A DNA stretch of 64,000 bases from the NCBI GenBank assembly GCA_965276815.1, contig CBDIBE010000011.1, positions 1 through 64,000 on the forward strand, given 5' to 3'. This DNA comes from JAVVHH01 sp965276815 (GTDB lineage Bacteria > Pseudomonadota > Alphaproteobacteria > Acetobacterales > Acetobacteraceae). Under the pieces are notes generated by a model that did not search any database, was not told the DNA's origin, and saw only the letters and a program-made list of their open reading frames with translations. Made by a program: the position numbers and the translations under genes. Below are positions 15,245 to 23,636 of this stretch, one piece after another (position 1 is the stretch's first letter; each line of letters begins with the position of its first letter).

Positions 15245-17482
15245 ATGGATATCGACCAGCTCGGCAAATACGAGATCCGCAGCACCCTCGGGAAAGGTGC
15301 GATGGGGACCGTGTACGAAGGCTGGGACCCGATCATCTCGCGCAAGGTCGCCGTCAAGACCGTCCGCCTGCCCGACGCCGCCGATATCGACGCCCAGGAA
15401 GAGCTTGCCCGCTTCAAGCGCGAAGCCCAGGCCGCCGGCCGCCTGAGCCACCCTAACATCGTCGGCGTGTTCGACTACGGCGAGACCGACAAGCTCGCCT
15501 ACATCGTCATGGAGTTCGTCGACGGCAAGCCGCTCAAATCCATCCTCGACGCCGGCGACCGCTTGCCTTTGGCCCAGGTCGGCCGGGTCATGGCCGACGT
15601 CCTGGCTGGCCTGCACTACAGCCACGACCGCGGCGTCATCCACCGCGACATCAAGCCCGCCAACATCATGATCACCGCATCCGACGGCCAGGCCAAGATC
15701 GCCGATTTCGGCATCGCCCGGATCGAAAGCAGCAACATGACCCAGGCCGGGACCATCATGGGCACCCCGGCCTACATGTCGCCCGAGCAGTTCATGGGCC
15801 AGACCGTCGACGCCCGCACCGACATCTATTCCTGCGGCGTCATGCTCTTCCAGCTCCTCACCGGCGACCGCCCATTCGAAGGCAGCATGGCGACCATCAT
15901 GCACAAGGCGCTGAACACGGTCCCGCCGAAACCCTCCGAATTGTCGGTCACCGCCCCGGTCAGCCTCGACGCCGTCGTCGCCCGCGCGATGGCCAAGCGC
16001 CCCGACGAACGCTTCCCCATCGCCGCCGCCTTCGCCGCAGCCTTTCAAGGCGCGCTCGCCGACCCCAAGCCCGCATCGCTGCTCGGCCCTGGCCTCGGTG
16101 ACCTGGGCGAGGACGCGACCATCATCACCGCGTCCCCAAAAACCGCGGGCCAGCCCGCGCAGCCTCAAACACCCCCGCCCGCCATCCAGAAGCCCCGCTC
16201 CCGCGCGCCGATGCTCGGGGCCGCCGCGGCCATCGTGCTGGCCCTCGCCGGCGGCGGCGCCTGGTTCGTGTTCTCCGGCCCGTCCGGCGGCACCCAAAAC
16301 CCGCCCGGCCCGATCAAGCACGACCCAGCCGGCCCATCCACCCCCACCCTATCCGCGAGCACCGGCACCGGACCCGGCACCGTCGCCAGCATCCAGCCGC
16401 CCGTCCCCCCCGGCCCGGCCGCAACGGCCACGCAACCGAACCCGCCGGTCAGCTCGACCCCAACCAACCCGCCGCAGCCCACCGGGTCCGGCCGGCCAAC
16501 CAATTTGGCCAACATCCCGATCAGCCCCGCGGTCGTGGAGCCGCCACAACCGGCAACTCCGATCGCACCCCCCGTGACTGCCAGCACTTCCCCGGCTGCA
16601 GGCTCGGCGACTTCGGTCCCGGGCGTCATCCCGCCCGTCCAGCCGGTGCAGCCCGATCCCGCCATCACCTCGCCTCCCGTCACGACCTCCGTCCCGAACC
16701 CGCCCAACCCGGTCGGCGCCGCCGTGCCACCCGTCACGCCATCCACCAATCCGCCGAATTCGAGCAACACGGCCGAGACCAGCGCCAGCCCCGAACCCTC
16801 CGTCCATGCCTCCGCCGCCATCACGCCCGAGGCCCTGCGTCGCGCCGTGGCCAGCGCCGTCAGCAGCACCGACTGCGCCCTGGTCAACGGCGACCTGTCC
16901 GCCGCCGGGACCGTCGATCTCCGCGGCGTGATCGTGCAGGGCCAGCCCGAGCAGGCGCTGCAACAAAACATCCGCGGCGCCGCACCGACGGCTGCCGTCG
17001 ACTGGCATCTCGGCATCCTCAAAGGCGATTACTGCGGCCCGCTCGACGCCATCCGCGCCTACGCCCGCCCATTTGGCGCCACTTACGGCGGCCTCGACCT
17101 GACGCTCAATTCCGCCCGCGGCAGCCTCGTCACCAACGACAAGATCGAGATCCGCACGACCCTGCCCAACTACGCGGCCTATCTATTCATCGATTATTTC
17201 TCGAGCGACGGGTCGGTCGCCCACTTCCGCCTGCCAACAAGCGGAACCCAGCTCCTGCAAGCCGGCTCGACCCACACATCGCTGCTCGGAACGGTTTTCC
17301 CGCCCTTCGGCACCGACCTCATCGTCGCCATCGCCAGTTCGACGCCGCTCTTCGGCAAGGACACCCTCGCTCAGACCGCCGACGAATACGTCCGCCAGCT
17401 CCGCACCGCCCTCGACGCCGCCGCCCGCCGCGGCCGCGTCGCCAGCAACGCCCTCATGGTCCTGACCGCCGCCCGTCCCTGA
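15245..17482 (+). CDS. Membrane Ser/Thr protein kinase with C-terminal DUF4384-like domain (PpkA/Stk type)
   Basis: This 745-aa protein begins with a complete Hanks-type kinase domain (residues about 8-275). It has the glycine loop LGKGAMGTVY, ATP-binding Lys38 in VAVKTV, the catalytic loop HRDIKPANI with Asp135, DFG at 154-156 and SPE at 179-181. A cytoplasmic linker leads to one membrane segment near residue 325 (MLGAAAAIVLALAGGGAWFV), then about 190 residues rich in Pro and Thr, then an extracytoplasmic domain. That domain ends in a DUF4384-like module (NDKIEIRTTLPNYAAYLFID, then LLQAGS). Kinases of this layout regulate T6SS (PpkA), and TagF lies 2 kb away. No PppA phosphatase or FHA-domain protein is present. 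It is probably cotranscribed with the CHAT gene. Confidence 0.9.
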   Translation: MDIDQLGKYEIRSTLGKGAMGTVYEGWDPIISRKVAVKTVRLPDAADIDAQEELARFKREAQAAGRLSHPNIVGVFDYGETDKLAYIVMEFVDGKPLKSILDAGDRLPLAQVGRVMADVLAGLHYSHDRGVIHRDIKPANIMITASDGQAKIADFGIARIESSNMTQAGTIMGTPAYMSPEQFMGQTVDARTDIYSCGVMLFQLLTGDRPFEGSMATIMHKALNTVPPKPSELSVTAPVSLDAVVARAMAKRPDERFPIAAAFAAAFQGALADPKPASLLGPGLGDLGEDATIITASPKTAGQPAQPQTPPPAIQKPRSRAPMLGAAAAIVLALAGGGAWFVFSGPSGGTQNPPGPIKHDPAGPSTPTLSASTGTGPGTVASIQPPVPPGPAATATQPNPPVSSTPTNPPQPTGSGRPTNLANIPISPAVVEPPQPATPIAPPVTASTSPAAGSATSVPGVIPPVQPVQPDPAITSPPVTTSVPNPPNPVGAAVPPVTPSTNPPNSSNTAETSASPEPSVHASAAITPEALRRAVASAVSSTDCALVNGDLSAAGTVDLRGVIVQGQPEQALQQNIRGAAPTAAVDWHLGILKGDYCGPLDAIRAYARPFGATYGGLDLTLNSARGSLVTNDKIEIRTTLPNYAAYLFIDYFSSDGSVAHFRLPTSGTQLLQAGSTHTSLLGTVFPPFGTDLIVAIASSTPLFGKDTLAQTADEYVRQLRTALDAAARRGRVASNALMVLTAARP

Positions 17483-18648
17483 CGCCGCCGCGGCGCCCGC
17501 ACCGGCTGCAGGATCACCGCCGACGCGCTGGGCGGGATCGTCGTCCGGTCGCGCAGCCAACCCGGCGGCATCTCCGCCAGGAACCGCCGCCGCAACGCCT
17601 CGATCCGGCTATCCGCCAACCCCACCTCCCGCGGATTGAAGAACCGCGGGTCGGGCGTGTACATCAAATACGCTTGCGTCTCGTTGATAATCAGGTCCCC
17701 GAGTGCCGGATCATACCCTTCCCGCGACAGAAACGTGGTGAACTGCGCCCGGTCATGCGCCGTCATGATATCGTTCCAGAACCGGCGCACGAACTCGGTG
17801 TACCCTGCATCGGTGAAATAGAACCCGTGCGAAATCTCATGCCGCAAGATCGTCGCCCGCGCCGCCGGGTCGAGATCGGCATCGCTCACTTGCCGCACCA
17901 GGCTGATCAGCGCCCCGGGTTTGCCGCTCTGCCGCCAACCCAGCCGCGCGATCAGTTCTTGCAGCTGCTTTTCCGCCGCATTCAGCGTCACATCCCCCGC
18001 CGCCAGATCGAAAAACCGCAACAGCGCCCCGGCGCTATAATCATGTCCATAATAGAACGTATCCGGCGTCGCTCCTGACGCGCGGATTCCCGCATCCAGC
18101 TCCGTATCGTTCACCACCCGGTCGTGCGGAAATCCGGCCTTTTCCACGAGCGCCGCCACCCGGTTCAGCATCCGCCCTTGTTCCGCCAAGCTCGGGAATT
18201 GCAGCACGATCACCTCCGGCTGCGGCGCGAACCGGTAGACCGCCGCCTGCTCCGGCGAATCCGCCAAGATCTCCGCCTCGCTCATCAAAGGCGGCGCAAA
18301 TGGCGGCGGCGCCGGATCGGCATGCGGCGGCACTTGCGCGACCACCCCCGGCGCCACGATCGCCGCCTGCTGCGTCGGCGGCGCAGCTACCGCGACCTGA
18401 GCCGGCGGCGGCGGAGCCACCGCAACCGGAGCCGGCGGTTGCGCCGGCGGCGGCGGAGCCACCGCGACCGGAGCCGGAGGCTGCACCGGCGCCACCACCG
18501 CCGGGGTCGCCTGATGCATGCCCCACCACGTCACTGCCGCACCCAACCCGGCCGCCAGCACCAGCCCAAACGCAATCGGCAGCGCCGCCGACCGCCGCGG
18601 TCGCCGCACAGACTTGAGCCGGACCGTATCGTCGCGGTCGCTGCTCAC
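17371..18648 (-). CDS. Membrane-anchored HExxH protein, candidate gluzincin metallopeptidase
   Basis: This 425-aa protein has an Arg-rich N-terminus, one membrane anchor (about residues 21-42), a long Ala/Pro/Val-rich stalk with two copies of a 14-residue repeat, and a periplasmic C-terminal domain. That domain contains RHEISHGFYFTDAGY (HEISH at 270-274) and, 49 residues later, NETQAY (Asn322-Glu323). HExxH followed by NExxA/S is the zinc-ligand arrangement of gluzincins such as thermolysin-type enzymes, so a zinc protease is plausible, although I do not recognise the family. The last 37 or so residues are Arg/Ala-rich and overlap the end of the kinase gene by 112 bp on the opposite strand, so the natural stop may have been lost. 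It is transcribed towards the kinase gene. Confidence 0.65.
   Translation of the reverse strand: MSSDRDDTVRLKSVRRPRRSAALPIAFGLVLAAGLGAAVTWWGMHQATPAVVAPVQPPAPVAVAPPPPAQPPAPVAVAPPPPAQVAVAAPPTQQAAIVAPGVVAQVPPHADPAPPPFAPPLMSEAEILADSPEQAAVYRFAPQPEVIVLQFPSLAEQGRMLNRVAALVEKAGFPHDRVVNDTELDAGIRASGATPDTFYYGHDYSAGALLRFFDLAAGDVTLNAAEKQLQELIARLGWRQSGKPGALISLVRQVSDADLDPAARATILRHEISHGFYFTDAGYTEFVRRFWNDIMTAHDRAQFTTFLSREGYDPALGDLIINETQAYLMYTPDPRFFNPREVGLADSRIEALRRRFLAEMPPGWLRDRTTIPPSASAVILQPVRAPRRRQGRAAVRTMRALLATRPRRAAASRAVRSWRTYSSAV
18401..18480 (-). repeat. 42-bp direct repeat encoding the Pro-rich stalk
   Basis: Two copies of a near-identical segment (18401-18438 and 18443-18480, period 42 bp) encode PPAPVAVAPPPPAQ twice in the stalk of the HExxH protein. 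Length variation in the stalk by unequal exchange is plausible. Confidence 0.8.
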
Positions 18649-18664
18649 CGCCGTAACCGGTGGC

Positions 18665-19291
18665 TCAGGTGCCGATATTGACCACGGTTACCCGCCGGTT
18701 CCGCGGCTCCGGCACGTTCACCCGTTCCGGCACCAGCGGCTGATCCTGCCCCATCCCGACCGGCTCCAGCCGCGACGGGTCCACATGAAACTTGCTGACC
18801 AGGTAATCCACCACCGCCTTGGCCCGCTCTTCCGAAAGCGTCTGGTTGTGGTCCTTGCTGCCGAGCGAATCCGTGTGTCCCTCGATGCGGAACTTGTAGG
18901 TCGCCAGCGTATTGCTGGTCAGCGCTAAGCCCAGCACATCCAACGTATGCATCGCCGCCGGCGTCAGCTGCGCCGAATCATTGGCAAACTGGACCGTAAG
19001 GTTGACCGACGGCGATCCCGCCTCCGCCGCGGTCGGCGCGTGCGCCGCCGGAACATGATTTTGCGGCGCAACGCGGATGCCCCGCGGCATCGACGCCGGC
19101 GTGGCCGTGCTCGGCGGCGACGTCTCCGCCGGGCCGATCGGACGGATCCCGCGCGTGCCGCCGGTCATCCCCGGACCGGGCCGCAACGAGTTGATGATCG
19201 AGTCTGCCGATGGATTGGACTGCGCAAATGCCGGCCCGCCAGCCAGCAACAGCCCAGCCGCGAATAAAACGATCCTCTGGCGTGAACGCAT
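18665..19291 (-). CDS. OmpA-family peptidoglycan-binding protein
   Basis: This 208-aa protein has a clear Sec signal peptide (MRSRQRIVLFAAGLLLAGG, cleaved after AFAQ). A Pro-rich spacer leads to a C-terminal OmpA-like domain (about residues 95-207) with VQFANDSAQLTP, the EGHTDSLGSKDHNQTLSEER signature (Asp and Arg contact meso-diaminopimelate) and NRRVTVV. It has no membrane barrel, so it is a periplasmic or OM-associated peptidoglycan-binding protein. Its gene lies 16 nt downstream of the start of the HExxH gene and runs in the same direction, with the OmpA-like gene upstream, so the two are probably cotranscribed. It is divergent from tagF. It may anchor the secretion apparatus to the cell wall; that role is inference. 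Confidence 0.88.
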   Translation of the reverse strand: MRSRQRIVLFAAGLLLAGGPAFAQSNPSADSIINSLRPGPGMTGGTRGIRPIGPAETSPPSTATPASMPRGIRVAPQNHVPAAHAPTAAEAGSPSVNLTVQFANDSAQLTPAAMHTLDVLGLALTSNTLATYKFRIEGHTDSLGSKDHNQTLSEERAKAVVDYLVSKFHVDPSRLEPVGMGQDQPLVPERVNVPEPRNRRVTVVNIGT

Positions 19292-19440
19292 GGCGCGCCT
19301 CCCGGCAACCGATTCCTGTTTCTACCTCAGCACGAGCGCCCACGCCACTGGCCGTGGGCCCCGATGTGGTACTTCCGCTTCGTTTACGTTGGCCCGCCGG
19401 AAAGCCTATGGTCTGTCTCTCACAGGCAACGGTTGGCTCC

Positions 19441-20115
19441 ATGAGCGAGGCGCAAGCGCCGGGATTCTTCGGCAAGGTTCCGGCACGCGGCGACTTCCTG
19501 TCGCGCCGGGTCCCGCCCTCCGTCGCCGCCCTTTGGGAAGCCTGGCTGCAGGATCTGACCGTTGCCGTCCGCAACGCCGGCGAACGCGGCTGGCAGGACG
19601 CCTGGCTCACCGCCCCGCTCTGGCACTTCTTGCTGGGCCGCAACATCGCCCCGCCGCACGGCGCCGCCGGCATCCTGGTCGCCAGCGCCGACCGCGTCGG
19701 CCGCCTCTACCCCTTCACCGTGATCGGCGCCGCAATCCCCGATTCCACAACCGACTCCGCCACCTGGGCCCGCCAAGCCGAAGCCTTGGCAATCGCCGCC
19801 CTCGACGACGAGTTCGACCCGGCCACCCTCGAGGCCGCCCTCGTCGAGCTCGGCCCGCCCCCGCCGCCCTACGGCCCCAACCGCCCCGCCGGCACTTGGC
19901 CCGTCACGCTCGACGGCGATTGGCCCGACCCCGGCGACCCGCTCGCCGAGGACTCCGGCGCCCAGCACGGGATCGGCCCCGACCAATCCGAATGGTGGTG
20001 CCGCGGCTCCGACCGCGTCGCCCCGGTCCGCCTGCGCTGCACCGGCCTCCCCACCCAGAACATTGCCGCCGCCATGATCCTCGGCACAGCCGAATTCTCT
20101 CCCTCAACGGAATGA
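19441..20115 (+). CDS. tagF: TagF, T6SS-associated post-translational regulator
   Basis: This 224-aa protein opens PGFFGKVPARGDFLSRRVP, the hallmark of the TagF/DUF2094 family. It continues with LWHFLLGRNIAPP, GILVASADRVGRLYPFTV and a C-terminal GTAEFS segment. TagF represses T6SS firing after translation, acting in parallel with the PpkA/PppA kinase-phosphatase pair; in some alphaproteobacteria it is fused to PppA. Here no phosphatase domain is fused. The ATG at 19441 is where the family begins. The gene lies 22 kb from the structural T6SS operon but close to the kinase gene. It converges on the YHYH gene with a 13-nt gap. Confidence 0.92.
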   Translation: MSEAQAPGFFGKVPARGDFLSRRVPPSVAALWEAWLQDLTVAVRNAGERGWQDAWLTAPLWHFLLGRNIAPPHGAAGILVASADRVGRLYPFTVIGAAIPDSTTDSATWARQAEALAIAALDDEFDPATLEAALVELGPPPPPYGPNRPAGTWPVTLDGDWPDPGDPLAEDSGAQHGIGPDQSEWWCRGSDRVAPVRLRCTGLPTQNIAAAMILGTAEFSPSTE

Positions 20116-20128
20116 GGGCGGTCCCTCC

Positions 20129-21247
20129 CTACCGCATCTGCGGCGGCGCCCCCGGCAGCGGCGGGAACGCGTTCCGCGTCGGCGTCCCCCGGAAACACCC
20201 GACCGAATACGGAAAATCCCGCGTCAATACATAATGGTAGCTGCTCACCGGCTGCCCATCCCACATCACCTCCGACGTCGTACCATGGCACTCATCCAAA
20301 TCCGCCGTGCGCTGTTCCTTCCCCGCAACATCGAACGGCCCAGTGATCGGGAACCCATCCAGCGCATACCCCACCACCACCCCCGCCTCGCCGATATGCG
20401 GCGTGCACGCCGAGAGCGCGTGCCGGTGATATCCGCCCCCCGGCTGCGGCTTGCCGTTGCACGTATCGTTCAGCTCATAACCGTTCTCGTCGCGCGCCGA
20501 CGAATCCAGCCCGGTATGCAGCTGCACCCCATCCAGCGTGATCCCCACCTCCTTGTAGACGCAACGCGGCGCGCCCCCGAACACCGGGTGCAGCGGCACC
20601 GCGAACCGGATCGCCTGCTCGGTGATCGCGTTGGGATTGCGGTCAATCTGATAGGCCGGATCCTGCACCGGCACCGGAAAAATCCCCGTCGGCACCCCCG
20701 GGATCGGCAGCCCGTTGCTCGTGATCACCCGCCGATCCCCGTCCGGCAGGGCGGAAAACCGCCCCGGCCACTCGACCCGGCCGCGATCGAACAGCTTGCG
20801 CGTCACATCGTACGTCCTATCGGCCTCGTCGACCCAGCTTCCGGTCCGCCGCGCGCCGATCACCTGCGACATCGAATACATGAACGGATCGCAGGCGAAC
20901 ACGAACCCCTTGCGCGGCGCATCCGTCACCATCCGCCCATTGCCGAGCGGCAGCCGTGTCGGATCTACTTGCGCCGTGCGCTGCAACCAGATCGTCGGCA
21001 CGACATCTGGTAACGTACTCGCCTGACCACCCCCCTGCGCCGGCTCGGCCGCCTTGCGCATCAGGGCCGCCGCCGCATCCGTGCAAGCCTGCATCGTCTC
21101 CCCCGCGGCGCATTGCACCGCGACGCTCGAATCACCCTGGCGCAGCAGAAAGCCGCCCGGCGCCTGCGCAACAGCCGGCCCGGCCGCCGCAAGACACAAT
21201 GCGAAAGAACCAAGCAACACGCGCACGTCGATCCCGTTCATTGCCAC
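20129..21247 (-). CDS. YHYH-domain secreted protein
   Basis: This 372-aa protein has an N-terminal signal peptide (hydrophobic core VLLGSFALCLAAAG, cleavage after AVAQ). The C-terminal half has the YHYH family signature: GGGYHRHALSACTPH, VVGYALDGFPITGP, DLDECHGTT, SSYHYVLTRDFPYSVGCF. The many conserved His, Asp and Cys residues suggest metal binding or disulfides, but no biochemical function is established for the family. It has an upstream intergenic region of 250 nt shared with the radical SAM gene, which runs the other way. Localisation is predicted to be periplasmic or extracellular. Confidence 0.85.
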   Translation of the reverse strand: MAMNGIDVRVLLGSFALCLAAAGPAVAQAPGGFLLRQGDSSVAVQCAAGETMQACTDAAAALMRKAAEPAQGGGQASTLPDVVPTIWLQRTAQVDPTRLPLGNGRMVTDAPRKGFVFACDPFMYSMSQVIGARRTGSWVDEADRTYDVTRKLFDRGRVEWPGRFSALPDGDRRVITSNGLPIPGVPTGIFPVPVQDPAYQIDRNPNAITEQAIRFAVPLHPVFGGAPRCVYKEVGITLDGVQLHTGLDSSARDENGYELNDTCNGKPQPGGGYHRHALSACTPHIGEAGVVVGYALDGFPITGPFDVAGKEQRTADLDECHGTTSEVMWDGQPVSSYHYVLTRDFPYSVGCFRGTPTRNAFPPLPGAPPQMR

Positions 21248-21498
21248 ATCCCCCAGTGTCGCGCCCCCCGACCGTCGGCAAAAGACTGCGGCAAAGCCCG
21301 GGGACCGTCCACTTTACGTTGCGCGTTCACGAAGTTTCGTTTCGCACATTAACATTTGGGCATGGACTGGCGCCGCCCCGTCTCGTAGAATGGAACAATT
21401 AGACGAGCCACTGTTGTCGTGACGAATGGATAGCGGTCCGATCGTGACGTTTAGCGCCAAGATCGGTCCACCAAACAAGCCACTAGGAGGCATGTTGC

Positions 21499-22494
21499 AT
21501 GTATATTGACGTGGCCGACCCCGGCGCCGGCCCACGCTTCAGCCGCGATGAGCTGCGCCGCCTGCTGCTCCTGACCGGCGACGCGCAGGCCGAGCTTTTC
21601 CAGCAGGCCCGCGACGCCCGTCACCACGCCGGCGCCGACGAAGTCAAGCTGCGTGGCGTCATAGAACTAACCAATTATTGCCAAAAAACCTGTGACTACT
21701 GCGCCATCCGCGCCGGCAACAAAGATCTCACCCGCTACCGCATGAACGAAGACAACATCATGGCGCTCGCCGAGAGCATCCGCGACTCCGGCATCGGCAC
21801 CGTCTTCCTGCAGGGCGGCCAGGACCCCAAGACCGACAAGCTGATCAGCGCCGTCATCCCACGTATCCGCCGCGAGCTCGACTGCGAAGTCCTGCTCTGC
21901 ATGGGCGAGAAGCCCCGCGCCATCTACCAGGAATGGGCCGCCCTCGGCGCCACCTCCTACATCCTCAAATTCGAGACCTCGAGTCCCGCCCTCTACGACG
22001 AGATCGTCCGCACCTCGCTCGAAAAGCGCATCGAGTGCATGAGCTGGATCAAGCAAGCCGGCATGGAGGTCGGCACCGGCAACATCGTCGGCCTGCCCAA
22101 CCAGACCATGGACGTCCTGATCGACGACATTCTGCTCGCCGAGCAGCTCGAGCCCGACTTCCTCAGCTCCTCCCCGTTCATCCCCAACGAGGGCACGCCG
22201 CTCGAAACGATCAACGAGGGCGACGTCGATGTTACCCTCAACACGATGGCCATCTACCGCCTGCTCTTCCCGCGCGCCCTGGTGCCCACGGTCAGCGCTC
22301 TGGAAAAACTCCGCGGCGGCGGCCAGCTCGCCGGGCTGCAAGCCGGCGCCAACGTCATTACTGTCAACTTCACCCCAAAGGATTTCCGCGACAATTACGC
22401 GATCTATTCGGCCAAGCACCGCTTCATCGTCAGCGGCGGCCACGCCGAGCACATCATCGAAGAAGCCGGCCTAAAAATCCGCCCCGCCCACTAA
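21499..22494 (+). CDS. BioB/HydE/PylB-like radical SAM protein
   Basis: This 331-aa protein has the radical SAM 4Fe-4S motif CQKTCDYCAIR (Cys61, Cys65, Cys68), preceded by RGVIELTNY. It has features of the biotin-synthase-like group that contains HydE ([FeFe]-hydrogenase maturation) and PylB: GIGTVFLQGGQDP, LKFETSSPALYDEI, EVGTGNIVGLPNQT, FIPNEGTPL and a C-terminal NVITVNFTPK. The start ATG at 21499 has a strong TAGGAGG RBS 8 nt upstream. No hydrogenase, HydF/HydG or biotin gene is nearby, so HydE function is doubtful and the substrate is unknown. The gene stands alone, with promoter space on both sides. Confidence 0.8.
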   Translation: MYIDVADPGAGPRFSRDELRRLLLLTGDAQAELFQQARDARHHAGADEVKLRGVIELTNYCQKTCDYCAIRAGNKDLTRYRMNEDNIMALAESIRDSGIGTVFLQGGQDPKTDKLISAVIPRIRRELDCEVLLCMGEKPRAIYQEWAALGATSYILKFETSSPALYDEIVRTSLEKRIECMSWIKQAGMEVGTGNIVGLPNQTMDVLIDDILLAEQLEPDFLSSSPFIPNEGTPLETINEGDVDVTLNTMAIYRLLFPRALVPTVSALEKLRGGGQLAGLQAGANVITVNFTPKDFRDNYAIYSAKHRFIVSGGHAEHIIEEAGLKIRPAH

Positions 22495-22540
22495 CCCCTC
22501 CCCCGTCAAAACAACTCCCGCCACCCCCGCCGACATCGAC

Positions 22541-22572
22541 CTCCTCTATGCCCCCACTCCTCTATGCCCCCA
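22541..22572. repeat. 16-bp perfect tandem duplication, intergenic
   Basis: Two exact copies of CTCCTCTATGCCCCCA lie head to tail between the radical SAM gene and the ABC permease gene. The rest of this 252-nt gap has no recognised gene. Confidence 0.85.
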
Positions 22573-22746
22573 GCCGCACAGCGCGCCGACCGTCAGCGAC
22601 TCGCCATCCGGCGGCTCAGATCCCGTCATTCGCTTGAACGCTGCTGTTGCACATAAATCCCAAGGCTTGCCCTCAGGCTAAGCCACGACTATTGGCCACA
22701 CCTCGGGCCTCGGCTATCACCCCCCGAGCAACACGAGACAGCGATT

Positions 22747-23634
22747 ATGAACAGAACGGACGCGGCGGTCCTGGGCGGTAGGTTCGGCCTGGCCCGGCCC
22801 AAGCCGCTCGCCGCACGGCACGACCAGCACGTCTGGGAGACCACCAGCGATCGCACCGCCTCCATGCTGCGCGACGTCAGCGACGCCTTGCGCCGTTGGC
22901 CGCTCTGGACCCGGCTGGGCTGGCAGGACGTCCTGCTCCGCTACCGCCGCTCGTTGCTCGGCCCGTTTTGGCTGACCCTCAGCATGGGCATCATGATCGC
23001 CACCCTGGGCAACATCTACGGCAAGATTCTCCACTTGCCGACCGTGCAATACCTGCCCTTCCTCGCCACCGGTCTCATCGTCTGGAGCCTGATCTCCGCC
23101 CTGGTCGGCGAGGGCTGCCAGACCTTCGTCGAATCCGATTGGCTGATCCGCCAAATCGACCTGCCGCTCTCCATGTATCCGATGAAAGTCGTCTGGCGAA
23201 ACTCGATCGTCTTCCTGCACCATTCGGTGCTCTACTTCCTAATGCTGATCGTCCTGCACATCCCGGTTCACTGGGGCGCGCTGACCGCTATTCCCGCGCT
23301 GCTCGCCTTGCTCGTGAACGGCCTCTGGCTAGGCACCCTGCTTGGCATGCTCTCCGCGCGGTTCCGCGACCTGCCGCAAATCGTCAGCAGCCTCATGCAG
23401 GTCGCCTTCTTCGCCACCCCGATCATCTGGTCCACCGAGGCGCTCAGCGGCGACGCCCTGCTGTGGACCGCCAACCCCTTCTACCACCTCATCGAGATCG
23501 TCCGCGCCCCGCTGCTCGGCTTCCCCGTGCCGCTGCACAGCTGGCTCGCCGTGGCCGGCATCACCGTCGTGGGCTGGACCGTTACAATCGCGATGTTCCG
23601 CCAGTTTCACCGCCGAATCTGTTACTGGGTCTGA
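22747..23634 (+). CDS. ABC-2 type polysaccharide export permease (Wzm-like)
   Basis: This 295-aa protein starts with an amphipathic cytoplasmic segment (WTRLGWQDVLLRYRRSLLGP, typical of Wzm/KpsM-type permeases). About six membrane segments follow, including FWLTLSMGIMIATLGNIYG, LPFLATGLIVWSLISALV and VLYFLMLIVLHIPVHWGA. The motif RDLPQIVSSLMQVAFFATPI is typical of the family, which moves lipid-linked polysaccharide across the inner membrane. The ATPase gene follows 2 nt after the stop, and sugar-modifying genes follow further on, which supports a surface-glycan export role. Confidence 0.92.
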   Translation: MNRTDAAVLGGRFGLARPKPLAARHDQHVWETTSDRTASMLRDVSDALRRWPLWTRLGWQDVLLRYRRSLLGPFWLTLSMGIMIATLGNIYGKILHLPTVQYLPFLATGLIVWSLISALVGEGCQTFVESDWLIRQIDLPLSMYPMKVVWRNSIVFLHHSVLYFLMLIVLHIPVHWGALTAIPALLALLVNGLWLGTLLGMLSARFRDLPQIVSSLMQVAFFATPIIWSTEALSGDALLWTANPFYHLIEIVRAPLLGFPVPLHSWLAVAGITVVGWTVTIAMFRQFHRRICYWV

Positions 23635-23636
23635 TC

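Noticed and set aside
21499..22494. Biotin synthase (BioB) assignment
   Set aside because: Fits the BioB-like superfamily, but HydE/PylB-type motifs and the lack of other bio genes argue against it.
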